A DNA stretch of 64,000 bases, from the NCBI GenBank assembly GCA_910587815.1, contig CAJUNK010000001.1:194662-258661 (forward strand). Reading direction: 5' to 3'. This stretch comes from Candidatus Gastranaerophilales bacterium. GTDB taxonomy: Bacteria; Cyanobacteriota; Vampirovibrionia; Gastranaerophilales; Gastranaerophilaceae. The position numbers and the translations under genes are program-made. The notes under the pieces are model-generated. The model made no database searches. It was not told the DNA's origin and was given only the letters and a program-made list of their open reading frames with translations. Numbering within the stretch: the stretch's first letter is position 1; every line of letters starts with the position of its first letter. Below, one piece after another: positions 7,040-14,840 of the stretch.

Positions 7040-9004
7040 TTAATAAAATTTCAATTTTGATGTTATAGGCTGGTTGTATTCAACCTTATTTATTGAACGG
7101 GCATCAATGATAGGTGCAGGCGGCATTATGGACCATTTGAAAAGTGCTGTTTGCATACGGCGGAAAAATTTATCCAGCCACAAAATTTTTGTTTCTTTTG
7201 TTAAGTTATTTTTAGCTTCGTAAAGAAATGTTTCAGAAAGCATTTCTTCCTTGCACTGATGCAGGTTTTCAAGACGCCAAATGACTTCATCCAGGAATTC
7301 ATAAGGCATAAGGGCTTCTTCTGCAAGAAGTGGTTTACCCGTTTTTGGATTTATGGCTAGCTCTGCACCTGGTGGTTTCACCAAAACTGCTTGTGGGATT
7401 GCATTTCGCTGTAATCTGTTTTTATTTAACCAGCGGGCAAGGGCAAAAAGCTTTGTTTTTGTGACATCTGCTATAGGGGCAAAACCGCCTGACATATCGC
7501 CGTTTATAGTGGCATAGCCCATATAAAGTTCTGATTTATCTGATGTTGCAATGGGCATGGTGTTTGGAAACTCGTTTGAGATGCCCCATAAAATCATAGC
7601 GCGACTTCTTGCTTGAATATTATCATTCGTTAAAGATGCACTAAACCTGTCCTGCCAGCTAGTTTCAATCTTTTTAAATACTTCATCAAACGTACCCCGT
7701 GCGGCTTTAAACATATTTGAAATCGGGATTTGCGTGAAATTAACGCCTAAATTGTCGCACAATTCTTTTGCGTCAGATTTGCTTTCATCACTAGTGATAG
7801 AAGATGGCATAGAAACTGCAAAAACGTTTTCTGCGCCAAGGGCATCAGACAGCAAAACACAGCTGACAGAAGAATCTAAGCCCCCTGAAACACCCAAAAC
7901 TGCCCTTTTAAAGCCATTTTTGTGGAAGTAATCCCTGATAGAGCTAGTAATGGTAAGGTATGTGCGTTCTAAATCAGGTTCATAATCAAGACTGAAGGCT
8001 TTTTGGGCATTTAAAGTTTTTTCCAAACCATTTGGAAGGGGGTAAATACAGTTAATATCCTCTTGTTGCTGGTTTTTTGGGACAGGTTGCACTATAAAAA
8101 ACTGCTCTATGAAAGATTCTGCACGCGCTACAATCTCGCCTTTAGCGTTGTAGAGCCTGCTTGCGCCCTGAAATGAAATGTTATCCACAGCACCTACTTG
8201 GTTTACATAGCAGATAGGAGTTTCATATTTTTTGCTGACAAAAGAGAGCATATTATGCAAAAGCTGTTCTTTTTTTGCGCGCGTAGGTGAAGAGCTGCAA
8301 TTAATGATTATATCAGGCTTTTGCTCTTTTATGATTTTATCGACAGGGTCGAAACTGTAGACAGGGTGGTCAAAGAAGTCCTTATCAGCCCAATTTTCTT
8401 CGCAAATAACTACTCCTGCGCGGATTTTACCGATTTCTACAATTCTTTCTTTTGAATCAAATTCAGCAGATTGAAAATAACGAGCGTCGTTAAACTCACT
8501 GTAGACGGGCAAAAGCGTCTTTCTAATTATGGTTTCAATTTTTTTATTTGACAAAACTGCAACAGAATTAAAATATCTTTTTCCAATGTAAAATCTGTTA
8601 AATTCGCAAAAGCCAATCAGTACTTTGGTTTTGCCTGTAAATTTCGCCAATTTTTCAAGGTATTCAATATTTTTTTCAACTAATTTTGGGTATCTATCTA
8701 TAATATCAAAAACTGGATAACCAAATAAAAACAGCTCAGGAAAGGCTATTGCGCCCACTTTTAATTCATTTGCCCATTCAATATATTTTTTTGCCTTGTT
8801 AAAATTGTATTCTATATCTCCCACAATGGGGTCAACCTGTGCAAGGACAATGGTTTCTGGTGTTAAAAGCGGTTTTATTTTATTTATGATTTCTTTTTTT
8901 TCATCAGCAGAAAGTTCAGATGGAGCTGGAGTTTCGCCGAAATTGTTTCCGCAAAATTCGTGCTCAGAAAGTTCCTGTTTTATAATTTTTGTAATATCAA
9001 TCAT
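7040..9004 (-). CDS. nadE: Glutamine-dependent NAD+ synthetase
   Basis: A 654-aa two-domain NadE that amidates deamido-NAD to NAD using glutamine-derived ammonia. The N-terminal nitrilase-type amidase carries the Glu of FPELFLFGYP, the Lys of IRKTLLPVYSEF and the Cys of GVVICEENW. The C-terminal synthetase domain has the ATP pyrophosphatase P-loop VLGVSGGLDSSVS (about residue 365) and the ATSDKSELYMGYATINGDMSGGF segment. Length and order match the long glutamine-hydrolysing class. It converges with the XRE gene (14-bp gap) and is preceded by a long non-coding region. Confidence 0.96.
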   Translation of the reverse strand: MIDITKIIKQELSEHEFCGNNFGETPAPSELSADEKKEIINKIKPLLTPETIVLAQVDPIVGDIEYNFNKAKKYIEWANELKVGAIAFPELFLFGYPVFDIIDRYPKLVEKNIEYLEKLAKFTGKTKVLIGFCEFNRFYIGKRYFNSVAVLSNKKIETIIRKTLLPVYSEFNDARYFQSAEFDSKERIVEIGKIRAGVVICEENWADKDFFDHPVYSFDPVDKIIKEQKPDIIINCSSSPTRAKKEQLLHNMLSFVSKKYETPICYVNQVGAVDNISFQGASRLYNAKGEIVARAESFIEQFFIVQPVPKNQQQEDINCIYPLPNGLEKTLNAQKAFSLDYEPDLERTYLTITSSIRDYFHKNGFKRAVLGVSGGLDSSVSCVLLSDALGAENVFAVSMPSSITSDESKSDAKELCDNLGVNFTQIPISNMFKAARGTFDEVFKKIETSWQDRFSASLTNDNIQARSRAMILWGISNEFPNTMPIATSDKSELYMGYATINGDMSGGFAPIADVTKTKLFALARWLNKNRLQRNAIPQAVLVKPPGAELAINPKTGKPLLAEEALMPYEFLDEVIWRLENLHQCKEEMLSETFLYEAKNNLTKETKILWLDKFFRRMQTALFKWSIMPPAPIIDARSINKVEYNQPITSKLKFY

Positions 9005-9077
9005 TGGCTATATACCTTGATTTAACTGCATTTAGGTGCATTATAACACAAAGGTGAATTTTTATCTTATAAACATT

Positions 9078-9326
9078 TTCAAATCCAGTAACACAGCGCA
9101 ATAGCGCGAGTCTGCGTAAAATGGCGCAAACCCGGGCGCGGCTTGGCATAGGTGGCGCCTTTGAAAACGAAAGCAAGCAGCGCACCGAAAAGGCAAGAGT
9201 CCCCGGGCAATACCCAGGACCGCAGGCACCTGTCATGTGCCAAACTCCGTCTCCAAGGTAAGGTGCCCAGTATACACCACTGCTATGAGGTGTGCTTGCC
9301 CAAATAATGTTCGGGTAGCAGTTGTC
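9078..9326 (-). pseudogene. FISUMP-like C-terminal remnant, copy A
   Basis: On the minus strand a frame without its own credible start encodes DNCYPNIIWASTPHSSGVYW, a variable stretch, then TLAFSVRC. This resembles the C-terminal end of FISUMP/DUF1566-like modules (WSST...FSVRCV). Between FSVRC and the closing RCVTGFEN lies an 84-nt GC-rich insertion bounded by GCGCTG on both sides. Only the C-terminal end of a gene is present, directly behind a hairpin-rich element (9327-9556). A second copy lies at 10233-10457. It could be a decayed gene or a silent donor cassette. Confidence 0.5.
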
Positions 9327-9556
9327 AGTATGCATTGAGCTTTTGCCAAAGCCTTATTTTGCACTGTGTTAGGTATTTTTTGAGCAATGCTTTGGTTTGA
9401 TATCATAAACTATATCAAAACGGTATTCAAGTGGTAAAATTCGCCTTGAAAATGTACCATAGCAATGGCTTGCCTTGACGATTTGAACTGCATTTTAAAG
9501 CCAAATTGACTTTTTTCTGTTAAAATTGCGTAAATTTTAACACTCTTTTTTTTGCA
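9327..9556. other. Hairpin-rich repeated intergenic element, copy A
   Basis: Homologous over its whole length to 10458-10660. It contains hairpins TTTGATAT/ATATCAAA (9396-9419), TTCAAG/CTTGAA (9426-9450), CCAT/ATGG, the invariant linear block CGATTTGAACTGCATTTT, and TGTTAAAAT/ATTTTAACA (9518-9542). The last is followed by a run of eight T on the plus strand, so it may act as a terminator ahead of mntP. Paired bases differ between copies yet stay complementary, which argues for a folded RNA or DNA. Confidence 0.5.
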
Positions 9557-9668
9557 GATATTCTTAATATTACTATAAAAACTTAGGCTTTTGCGTAATT
9601 TAAAATTATTTGATAAAACTTATTTTGCTAAATTTATCTTCCTTGATAAAATAGGTTTGGAGGGATTT

Positions 9669-10229
9669 ATGAGTATTTTCGAGGTTTTATTTATTGCAAT
9701 AGGACTTTCTATGGATGCTTTTGCTGTATCAATTTGTCTTGGTCTTTCTTCAGGTGACAGTAGTGATTTTAAAAAGATGTTTTTGCCTGGAATTTATTTT
9801 GGACTTTTTCAGGCGCTAATGCCTGTTTTTGGATACTTTTTAGGTAAAAGATTTTTAACATTTATATCAAATTATGACCATTGGGCAGCCTTTATTTTGC
9901 TTGGTTTAATAGGTGCAAATATGATAAAAGAATCCAGAGAATGTCCAGATGATGCGGCTAAAACGGATTTTAAGCATAAAACCTTACTTGTTCTTGCTGT
10001 TGCAACAAGTATTGATGCTTTTGCTGTTGGGCTTACTTTTGGATTTTTAAATGTAAATATCTTATTTTGCGCTATTATGATTGGGCTTGTGACGTTTTTG
10101 TTTTCCATACTTGGTTTTTGGGCAGGGAAGGTTTTTAGTTCAAAATATAAATCATCTGCTGAATTATTTGGTGGTGTGATATTAATTTTAATAGGCCTAA
10201 AAGTGCTTTTAGAACATATTTTAGGGTAA
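9669..10229 (+). CDS. mntP: Manganese efflux pump MntP
   Basis: A 186-aa six-helix membrane protein of the MntP (YebN) family that exports Mn2+. Two internally repeated halves each carry the Asp-containing motif: SMDAFAVSICLGL near residue 15 and TSIDAFAVGLTFGF near residue 115. Length matches the family (about 188 aa). The ATG at 9669 is chosen because GGAGGG lies 7 nt upstream; an in-frame earlier codon lacks such a site. The gene sits alone between two homologous non-coding units. No yybP-ykoY manganese riboswitch signature could be seen upstream. Confidence 0.93.
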   Translation: MSIFEVLFIAIGLSMDAFAVSICLGLSSGDSSDFKKMFLPGIYFGLFQALMPVFGYFLGKRFLTFISNYDHWAAFILLGLIGANMIKESRECPDDAAKTDFKHKTLLVLAVATSIDAFAVGLTFGFLNVNILFCAIMIGLVTFLFSILGFWAGKVFSSKYKSSAELFGGVILILIGLKVLLEHILG

Positions 10230-10232
10230 ATA

Positions 10233-10457
10233 TTCAAATCCAGCAACACAGCGCTGCGTTAGCCGGTGCTTAAAAGCACTACGCAAATAATGCCAGCGCA
10301 CCGAAAAGGCAAGAGTGGGGTCATAGGGTGAATACTGGTACTTATAGAAGCTTCCATTGTTCAATACCATAGTATCATATCTGCTGCCGCTTAAAGTGTT
10401 AGACCATATCCAGGCCGGGTTGCAGTTTTCATTATCGGCAGCGCCCTTGCAGTTGTC
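10233..10457 (-). pseudogene. FISUMP-like C-terminal remnant, copy B
   Basis: The minus strand reads DNCKGAADNENCNPAWIWSN, then a variable stretch, then DPTLAFSVR, a 45-nt insertion, and RCVAGFEY. It shares its borders with copy A: ACAACTGC at the start, ACTCTTGCCTTTTCGGTGCG before the insertion, and GCGCTGTGTT-x-CTGGATTTGAA at the end. The middle differs. The insertion is flanked by GCGCTG repeats and contains a GTAGTGCT/AGCAC hairpin. No start codon or N-terminal part is present. Confidence 0.5.
10249..10299. repeat. REP-like GTAG hairpin insertion
   Basis: GCGCTG flanks a 39-nt insert on both sides. On the minus strand the insert contains GCGTAGTGCT, a short loop, then AGCACCGGCTAACGC. 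GTAG next to a small palindrome is the layout of REP elements, which RAYT transposases mobilise. Related GTAGTGCT...AGCACCGGC units are found inside rfbD (47958-48152). The link to RAYTs is inference; none is encoded in this window. Confidence 0.45.
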
Positions 10458-10660
10458 TGTATTTTGCGCTGTGTTTAATGTTTTAGGTAATATTTTAGCA
10501 TAATATCATAGACTATATTATAACGATATTCATTAGCAAAAAATTGCTATGAAAATATACCATAATATGGTTTACCTAACGATTTGAACTGCATTTTGCT
10601 TACAGTAAAACTAAGCTGTTATTCTGCCAAAATCCTTAAATTTTGGCACTCTTGTGCAGT
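10458..10660. other. Hairpin-rich repeated intergenic element, copy B
   Basis: Counterpart of 9327-9556. Hairpins: ATAATAT/ATATTAT (10500-10521), TTCATTAGCAA/TTGCTATGAA (10529-10553), CCAT-x-ATGG, and TGCCAAAAT/ATTTTGGCA (10625-10648). The block CGATTTGAACTGCATTTT is identical to copy A. An outer TTTAGGTAA/TTACCTAA pair can close the element. It ends about 95 bp before the anti-sigma gene. The 94 bp after it are AT-rich and hold the operon promoter region. Confidence 0.5.
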
Positions 10661-10754
10661 AATTATTTTAAATATACTATAAATAAATATTAAAAATGAA
10701 CAATTTAAATTTTAAATCGTTATAGAGAATGTAAGGATTAAAAATGGTAAAAAA

Positions 10755-11150
10755 ATGAACGAAAAAAAATGCAACAAATATGAAGAATTATTTGTATCTT
10801 CTGACGAGAAGGAGTTTTTGGAACACATAAAAAATTGCCCTGAATGTGCAAAAGAACATGAGAGGATGCAAAAAGTTTCAAATTTGATAAAAGAGGTTTC
10901 TTATATTTATAAAAATAAGCGCACAAAGAAAAAAAAGTCCAAAGTTGCTGTATTATCAATGGCAGCATCATTTTTGATGATTTGTGCAGCTTTTTTTGCA
11001 ATTCAGATTATGACACCAAGTTCATTTGTGAATGAAACCATAGCAAGTATTTCAAACGGGGTATATAGCCAAGAATACAGTTATGAACAGATGGGGCTTC
11101 CTGTGGATGAATATGGACTTATAATGGTGGATTTAGGAAATGAATTTTAG
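10755..11150 (+). CDS. Membrane anti-sigma factor with ZAS-type zinc motif
   Basis: A 131-aa protein. The N-terminal part has the H-x3-C-x2-C zinc-binding anti-sigma motif (EHIKNCPECAKEHERM, about residues 23-38). A basic stretch (KNKRTKKKKSK) and one transmembrane helix (AVLSMAASFLMICAAFFAIQIM, about 66-87) follow, leaving a 44-residue extracytoplasmic tail. It overlaps the downstream ECF sigma gene by 11 bp, so the pair is translationally coupled. The anti-sigma gene precedes its sigma gene, the reverse of the usual order. It probably holds the sigma factor at the membrane until an envelope signal arrives. Confidence 0.75.
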   Translation: MNEKKCNKYEELFVSSDEKEFLEHIKNCPECAKEHERMQKVSNLIKEVSYIYKNKRTKKKKSKVAVLSMAASFLMICAAFFAIQIMTPSSFVNETIASISNGVYSQEYSYEQMGLPVDEYGLIMVDLGNEF

Positions 11151-11652
11151 GGAAATTTTTAATAACGACAAACAAAAAGTAAAAAACATAATAAAACTTG
11201 TAACAAATGGGAAAAGTGCAGATATTTGTGAAGATTTGGAGCAGGAAGTTTATATAAAGGCTTTTAAAAATAGGAGTAAATATACAGAATGCGGCAAATT
11301 TTCAAAGTGGATAGGAATGATTGCTTATAATGTTTCAAGGGATTATTTAAAAAGTGCTAAAAATCGTTATGAAACAGGAATTGAAGATGACAATGTTGTA
11401 ATTAATATTGCAGATAGAAAGAAAAATCCTGAAGAAAGTATGCTTCAAAAAGAAAGGCAGATAAGAATTTCAGCTGCAATAAATGCGTTAAATAAAAAAC
11501 ACAGAGAGGTAATTATATTATCTGAAATTAATGGTATAAGTTATGAAGATATAGCTTGCAGGCTTAATTGTCCTATAGGTACAGTAAAATCGAGAATATA
11601 TAATGCTAAAAAAGAGCTCTACAATATATTGAATGATTTAATTGACGATTAA
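11140..11652 (+). CDS. ECF-type RNA polymerase sigma factor
   Basis: A 170-aa sigma-70 ECF protein. Region 2 is at about residues 25-70 (DLEQEVYIKAFKNRSKY...GKFSKWIGMIAYNVSRDYLKS). Region 4 is at about 112-160 (INALNKKHREVIILSEINGISYEDIACRLNCPIGTVKSRIYNAKKEL). The start at 11140 has GGATTTAGG upstream inside the anti-sigma gene and overlaps it by 11 bp. The downstream Spy-like gene, 18 bp away, is a natural target and effector. The set is therefore a self-contained envelope-stress or metal-sensing operon, by analogy with Cnr/Cpx-type systems. Confidence 0.9.
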   Translation: MNFREIFNNDKQKVKNIIKLVTNGKSADICEDLEQEVYIKAFKNRSKYTECGKFSKWIGMIAYNVSRDYLKSAKNRYETGIEDDNVVINIADRKKNPEESMLQKERQIRISAAINALNKKHREVIILSEINGISYEDIACRLNCPIGTVKSRIYNAKKELYNILNDLIDD

Positions 11653-11670
11653 TTTGAAAGGGAAAATTTT

Positions 11671-12324
11671 ATGAAAAGACATTTTTTAACTGCTGCTTTA
11701 GCTGCAACGGTAATTTTTAGCGGGCTTTGCAGTACAGAAGCTGCTCCATGCAAAGTGGGTGAAAATAGCGGAGCACCTGTGCAATGTGCCGAAAAACAAG
11801 CTACACCAGGTGATATGGCAAAAAAACCTGATATGAGGCAAAAACCAACACCGGAACAAATGAAGGCTATGATGGAAAAAAGGGTAGAAGAATTTAATAA
11901 AGCCCTTGGTCTGACTGATGCACAAGTTGCTCAAGCTAAAGATATCAGAGCAAAAGGGCATGAAAAAATGAAGCCATTAATACAAAAGAAAAAGGCAAAA
12001 ATTGATGAAATAAGAGCCGTTATGGATAATGATGATTTAACTGTAAAAGTTCAAGATAAAAAGATTGAAACACTTCGCAATGAATTAAAAGTGATTGATC
12101 AAGATATCCGCCAAATGAGACGCGATAATGAGAAAGAATTTGTTGCAATTTTAACACCTGAACAAAAAGTAAAATATGAACAAATTAAACAAGAAGGCAG
12201 AAAGCATTACAAAGAACACAGGATGCCTCAAGGACCTGAAAATTTTCATTCAAAACGTCCTATGAACCATCCTATGCATGGAAGTCACCCGATGCACAAA
12301 ATGGATATGCCAAATAGCAAATAA
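11671..12324 (+). CDS. Periplasmic Spy/CpxP-like LTxxQ protein
   Basis: A 217-aa secreted protein with a Sec signal peptide (MKRHFLTAALAATVIFSGLCSTEA). The mature part carries two LTxxQ-type motifs, LGLTDAQVAQAK (about residue 80) and LTPEQKVKYEQI (about 165), separated by long charged helices. The C-terminus is rich in His and Met (HPMHGSHPMHKMDM), which suggests metal binding. Spy/CpxP/ZraP proteins are periplasmic chaperones or sensors. Being third in the anti-sigma/sigma operon, it is likely both induced by and feeding back on that system. A terminator follows. Confidence 0.82.
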   Translation: MKRHFLTAALAATVIFSGLCSTEAAPCKVGENSGAPVQCAEKQATPGDMAKKPDMRQKPTPEQMKAMMEKRVEEFNKALGLTDAQVAQAKDIRAKGHEKMKPLIQKKKAKIDEIRAVMDNDDLTVKVQDKKIETLRNELKVIDQDIRQMRRDNEKEFVAILTPEQKVKYEQIKQEGRKHYKEHRMPQGPENFHSKRPMNHPMHGSHPMHKMDMPNSK

Positions 12325-12352
12325 ATTTAGGAAATATTAATATTTTTAGATT

Positions 12353-12388
12353 GGCCGCAGGTTTTAGCATCTGCGGCTGATTTTTGTT
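12353..12388 (+). terminator. Terminator of the sigma-factor operon
   Basis: GGCCGCAG (12353-12360) and CTGCGGCT (12371-12378) form a GC-rich stem around a 10-nt loop, followed by TTTTTGTTT. It lies 29 bp after the stop codon of the Spy-like gene. Confidence 0.8.
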
Positions 12389-12467
12389 TAAAAAAACCCT
12401 TCTTTGAATAAAGCCTATAAGATATGGGCAAAATACAAGGAAGGGCAAAAGCAATCAGAAGAGTTGA

Positions 12468-12507
12468 GGATTTATATTGTAATTATATAAATCCTTCATT
12501 GTTTTTT
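12468..12507 (+). terminator. Second hairpin with T-run before rph
   Basis: GGATTTATAT (12468-12477) pairs perfectly with ATATAAATCC (12485-12494) around a 7-nt loop, followed by TTCATTGTTTTTT. It could be a second terminator or the end of a short unannotated transcript in the 278-bp gap before rph, which otherwise shows only a promoter-like AT-rich stretch. Confidence 0.45.
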
Positions 12508-12603
12508 AATTGGATTAAACTACAATTTTTTAAAAGTGTGAACAATACTTTTATTACTATACTTTTATGCTATAATTTTTAAAAACTTCGGAGGTTTGAT
12601 TTT

Positions 12604-13299
12604 ATGCGATGTGATGGCAGAGAAAATGAACAAATTAGAAGGGTGAGATTTACAAAAGGGTATACAAAACACGCACCAGGCTCTGTGCTTGCAGAATTTG
12701 GGGATACCAAAGTTATAGTTTGTGCCAGTGTAGAAAATGTAAAACCAAAATGGATGCCAAAGGATGAAGCTTCAGGCTGGATAAGTGCCGAGTATTCTCT
12801 TTTGCCAAGCTCTACAAATGTGCGCTGCCAAAGAGAGAGAACAAAACTTTCAGGCAGAACACAGGAAATTCAAAGATTGATAGGAAGAAGTATTAGAGCT
12901 TGTGTTAATCTTGAAAAACTTGGAGAGAGAACAATAACTATTGATGCAGATGTAATTCAGGCAGATGGCGGTACAAGGGTGGCGTCAATTTGCGGAGCCT
13001 ATGTTGCATTAAATGAATTAATAGATAAGATGCTAAAATCTGGTGAATTAACGGAAAATCCTATAATTGAACCTATTGCTGCAATTTCTGTAGGAATTAA
13101 GAATAATCAGGTTATGGCAGATTTATGCTATCAGGAAGATTCCACAACTGATGTAGATGCTAATATTGTAATGAGTGCAAGCGGTAAAATTATTGAATTT
13201 CAGGCAACTGCTGAAGGAAAAGCATTTACGCATGATGAATTAAACAAAATGTATGAAGTAGCGCAAAATGCCATTCAAAAAATAATTAAACTTTATTGA
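12604..13299 (+). CDS. rph: Ribonuclease PH
   Basis: A 231-aa phosphorolytic 3'-5' exoribonuclease that trims tRNA 3' ends. It starts MRCDGRENEQIR after GGAGG, 8 nt before the ATG. Family signatures: FTKGYTKHAPGSVLAEFGDTKVIVCASVE, the Arg-rich RERTKLSGRTQEIQRLIGRSIRA loop, and the active-site DADVIQADGGTRVASICGAY. Length is slightly below the usual 238. It converges with the histidine kinase gene and overlaps it by 14 bp at the 3' ends. Confidence 0.97.
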   Translation: MRCDGRENEQIRRVRFTKGYTKHAPGSVLAEFGDTKVIVCASVENVKPKWMPKDEASGWISAEYSLLPSSTNVRCQRERTKLSGRTQEIQRLIGRSIRACVNLEKLGERTITIDADVIQADGGTRVASICGAYVALNELIDKMLKSGELTENPIIEPIAAISVGIKNNQVMADLCYQEDSTTDVDANIVMSASGKIIEFQATAEGKAFTHDELNKMYEVAQNAIQKIIKLY

Positions 13300-14776
13300 T
13301 ATCGTTTTTATTTTGAATACTATTATTTGATTTTTCACTATCGATATTGATGGTGAAACTAAAGCTCATGCCGCCTTCTTTTGGGTTGTGGGCTTCAATT
13401 GTGCCGCCATGGGCATTTACTATAGCTCGGCAAATATAAAGACCAAGGCCTGTGCCAACTTTTCTATAGTCTTTTGAATTTGTTGAATATTTTTTAAATA
13501 AACTGTTTACATTGGATGGCTGGATGCCAAGGCCTGTATCCAGCACTGTTATCTTAAAATTATCATTATTTTTTTCAACAATAATTTTGATTATTGAATT
13601 ATCAAAACTGTATTCTGATGCATTTACGATTAAATTTGATAATACTCTTTTTATTTCAATATCATCATAAAAAGCTGTTGTGTCATCTACATTTTTATAA
13701 GAAACTTCAATGGATTGATTTTTTTGGGAAATTATGAATTTTAGGTTTTCAACAGTGTTTTCAATTGTTGTTTTAATATCATTTTTTGTTTTTTGAATTT
13801 TTAATTTTCCATTTTCTGTTTTATAGTTTGTAAGCACGTTTTCTGCCATATTTTGCATATATTTATTTGATGCCATAATTTCATTTACAATTTCTCTTTG
13901 TCTTGGGTTTAGTTCGCCAAAATAATCTTTTAATAATAAATCTAGCGCCTGAATTTGTGCTCTAATTGGAGTTTTTAGGTCGTGGGTTAACATTGCAATG
14001 AAATTTTCTTTTTCAAAAAGCAATTGATTATTTAATTTTCTTACCTTTAAAATGCCATAAATTTGGGCAATTACTGTTTGCGGGTCTATTGGTTTTTCAA
14101 TGTATGCTAAAGAACCAAGGTTGAAACCTTCTATTTTGTCCTGTTTTTCACCTGATGCGCTAATAAACACAATTGGTGTTTGTGCATTGGTTTCAGATGC
14201 TCTTATTTGTTCAGCTAATTGAAAGCCGTCCATCTCTGGCATGATGACATCAAGCAAAATTAAATCATATCTTGCTTCATCAATGTTTTCTAAAGCAGCT
14301 ATTGGGTTTGTGTAACTTGTAAATTCAAATTTAAATGGTGAAAGAACATCTTGCAGCAGTTTGATGTTTTCTACAATGTCATCTACAATTAAAATTTTTG
14401 TGCCAATAAATTCTTCTGTTATTTTTATTTCATCTTTTTTGGAATTTTCATCCAAAAATAATTCTTCATCTAAATCAGATATTTTGTTAATGCAGGCTAG
14501 AACCCCGATTTTGCTTGCATTAATAAGAGCTTCTTTTGTAGATTTTTCTAAAAGAGCGTATATTTTTAAGTCTTTATTATTTTTGACAAATGCTTTTGCA
14601 AGGGTGCATTCGTTTTCATTCTCAAAATCAACCATGAGAATGCAAAAATTAATATTTGATGTAACCTTTTCTGTATTTAAATCTTCAAAGCAAACTTTTG
14701 TATTATGTTTGTTTAAAAATTCTTCAATTTCTTTTATACCCTTTAGGTTTGTGGTTTTTATAAGAATGTTTTTCAT
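13286..14776 (-). CDS. Hybrid response-regulator/sensor histidine kinase
   Basis: About 496 aa, cytoplasmic, without membrane helices. Domain order: an N-terminal degenerate receiver-like segment (about 1-120), a true receiver with phospho-acceptor Asp in DLILLDVIMPEMDG (about 125-240), a HisKA dimerisation domain with AMLTHDLKTPIRAQ, and a HATPase domain with N box NLIVNASEYS, G1 DTGLGI and G2 GTGLGLYICRAIVNAHGG. It belongs with soluble receiver-kinase proteins. The HisKA region (DYFGELNPRQREIVNEI) is paralogous to the kinase at 19375. Start choice is uncertain: ATG at 14776 (MKNILIK) or at 14809; neither has a well-spaced ribosome-binding site. Confidence 0.85.
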   Translation of the reverse strand: MKNILIKTTNLKGIKEIEEFLNKHNTKVCFEDLNTEKVTSNINFCILMVDFENENECTLAKAFVKNNKDLKIYALLEKSTKEALINASKIGVLACINKISDLDEELFLDENSKKDEIKITEEFIGTKILIVDDIVENIKLLQDVLSPFKFEFTSYTNPIAALENIDEARYDLILLDVIMPEMDGFQLAEQIRASETNAQTPIVFISASGEKQDKIEGFNLGSLAYIEKPIDPQTVIAQIYGILKVRKLNNQLLFEKENFIAMLTHDLKTPIRAQIQALDLLLKDYFGELNPRQREIVNEIMASNKYMQNMAENVLTNYKTENGKLKIQKTKNDIKTTIENTVENLKFIISQKNQSIEVSYKNVDDTTAFYDDIEIKRVLSNLIVNASEYSFDNSIIKIIVEKNNDNFKITVLDTGLGIQPSNVNSLFKKYSTNSKDYRKVGTGLGLYICRAIVNAHGGTIEAHNPKEGGMSFSFTINIDSEKSNNSIQNKNDINKV

Positions 14777-14810
14777 ACCTTTATTAGGATAATAAAAGCA
14801 GACTAACATT

Positions 14811-14834
14811 AATATTAGACAGGTGTCTAATATT
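14811..14834. promoter_or_regulatory. Perfect 11-bp inverted repeat between cimA and the hybrid kinase
   Basis: AATATTAGACA-GG-TGTCTAATATT is a perfect 24-bp palindrome. It sits immediately upstream of the possible kinase start at 14809 and 7 bp after the end of cimA. There is no T-run, so an operator or RNA hairpin is more likely than a terminator. Confidence 0.45.
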
Positions 14835-14840
14835 TACTGC

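Noticed and set aside
8997..9335. Intact 112-aa gene on the minus strand
   Set aside because: Only its first half resembles a protein (FISUMP-like C-terminus); it overlaps the nadE start, has no ribosome-binding site, and the rest is insert and non-coding DNA.
9005..9668. Manganese (yybP-ykoY) riboswitch upstream of mntP
   Set aside because: None of the conserved loop sequences of that riboswitch could be found; the hairpins present are shared with a non-manganese gene leader.
9327..10660. Integron attC sites (GTTAGGT and ACCTAAC are present)
   Set aside because: The two core-like sites are in the wrong relative orientation for attC (GTTRRRY precedes RYYYAAC), no integrase is visible, and the spacing does not fit.
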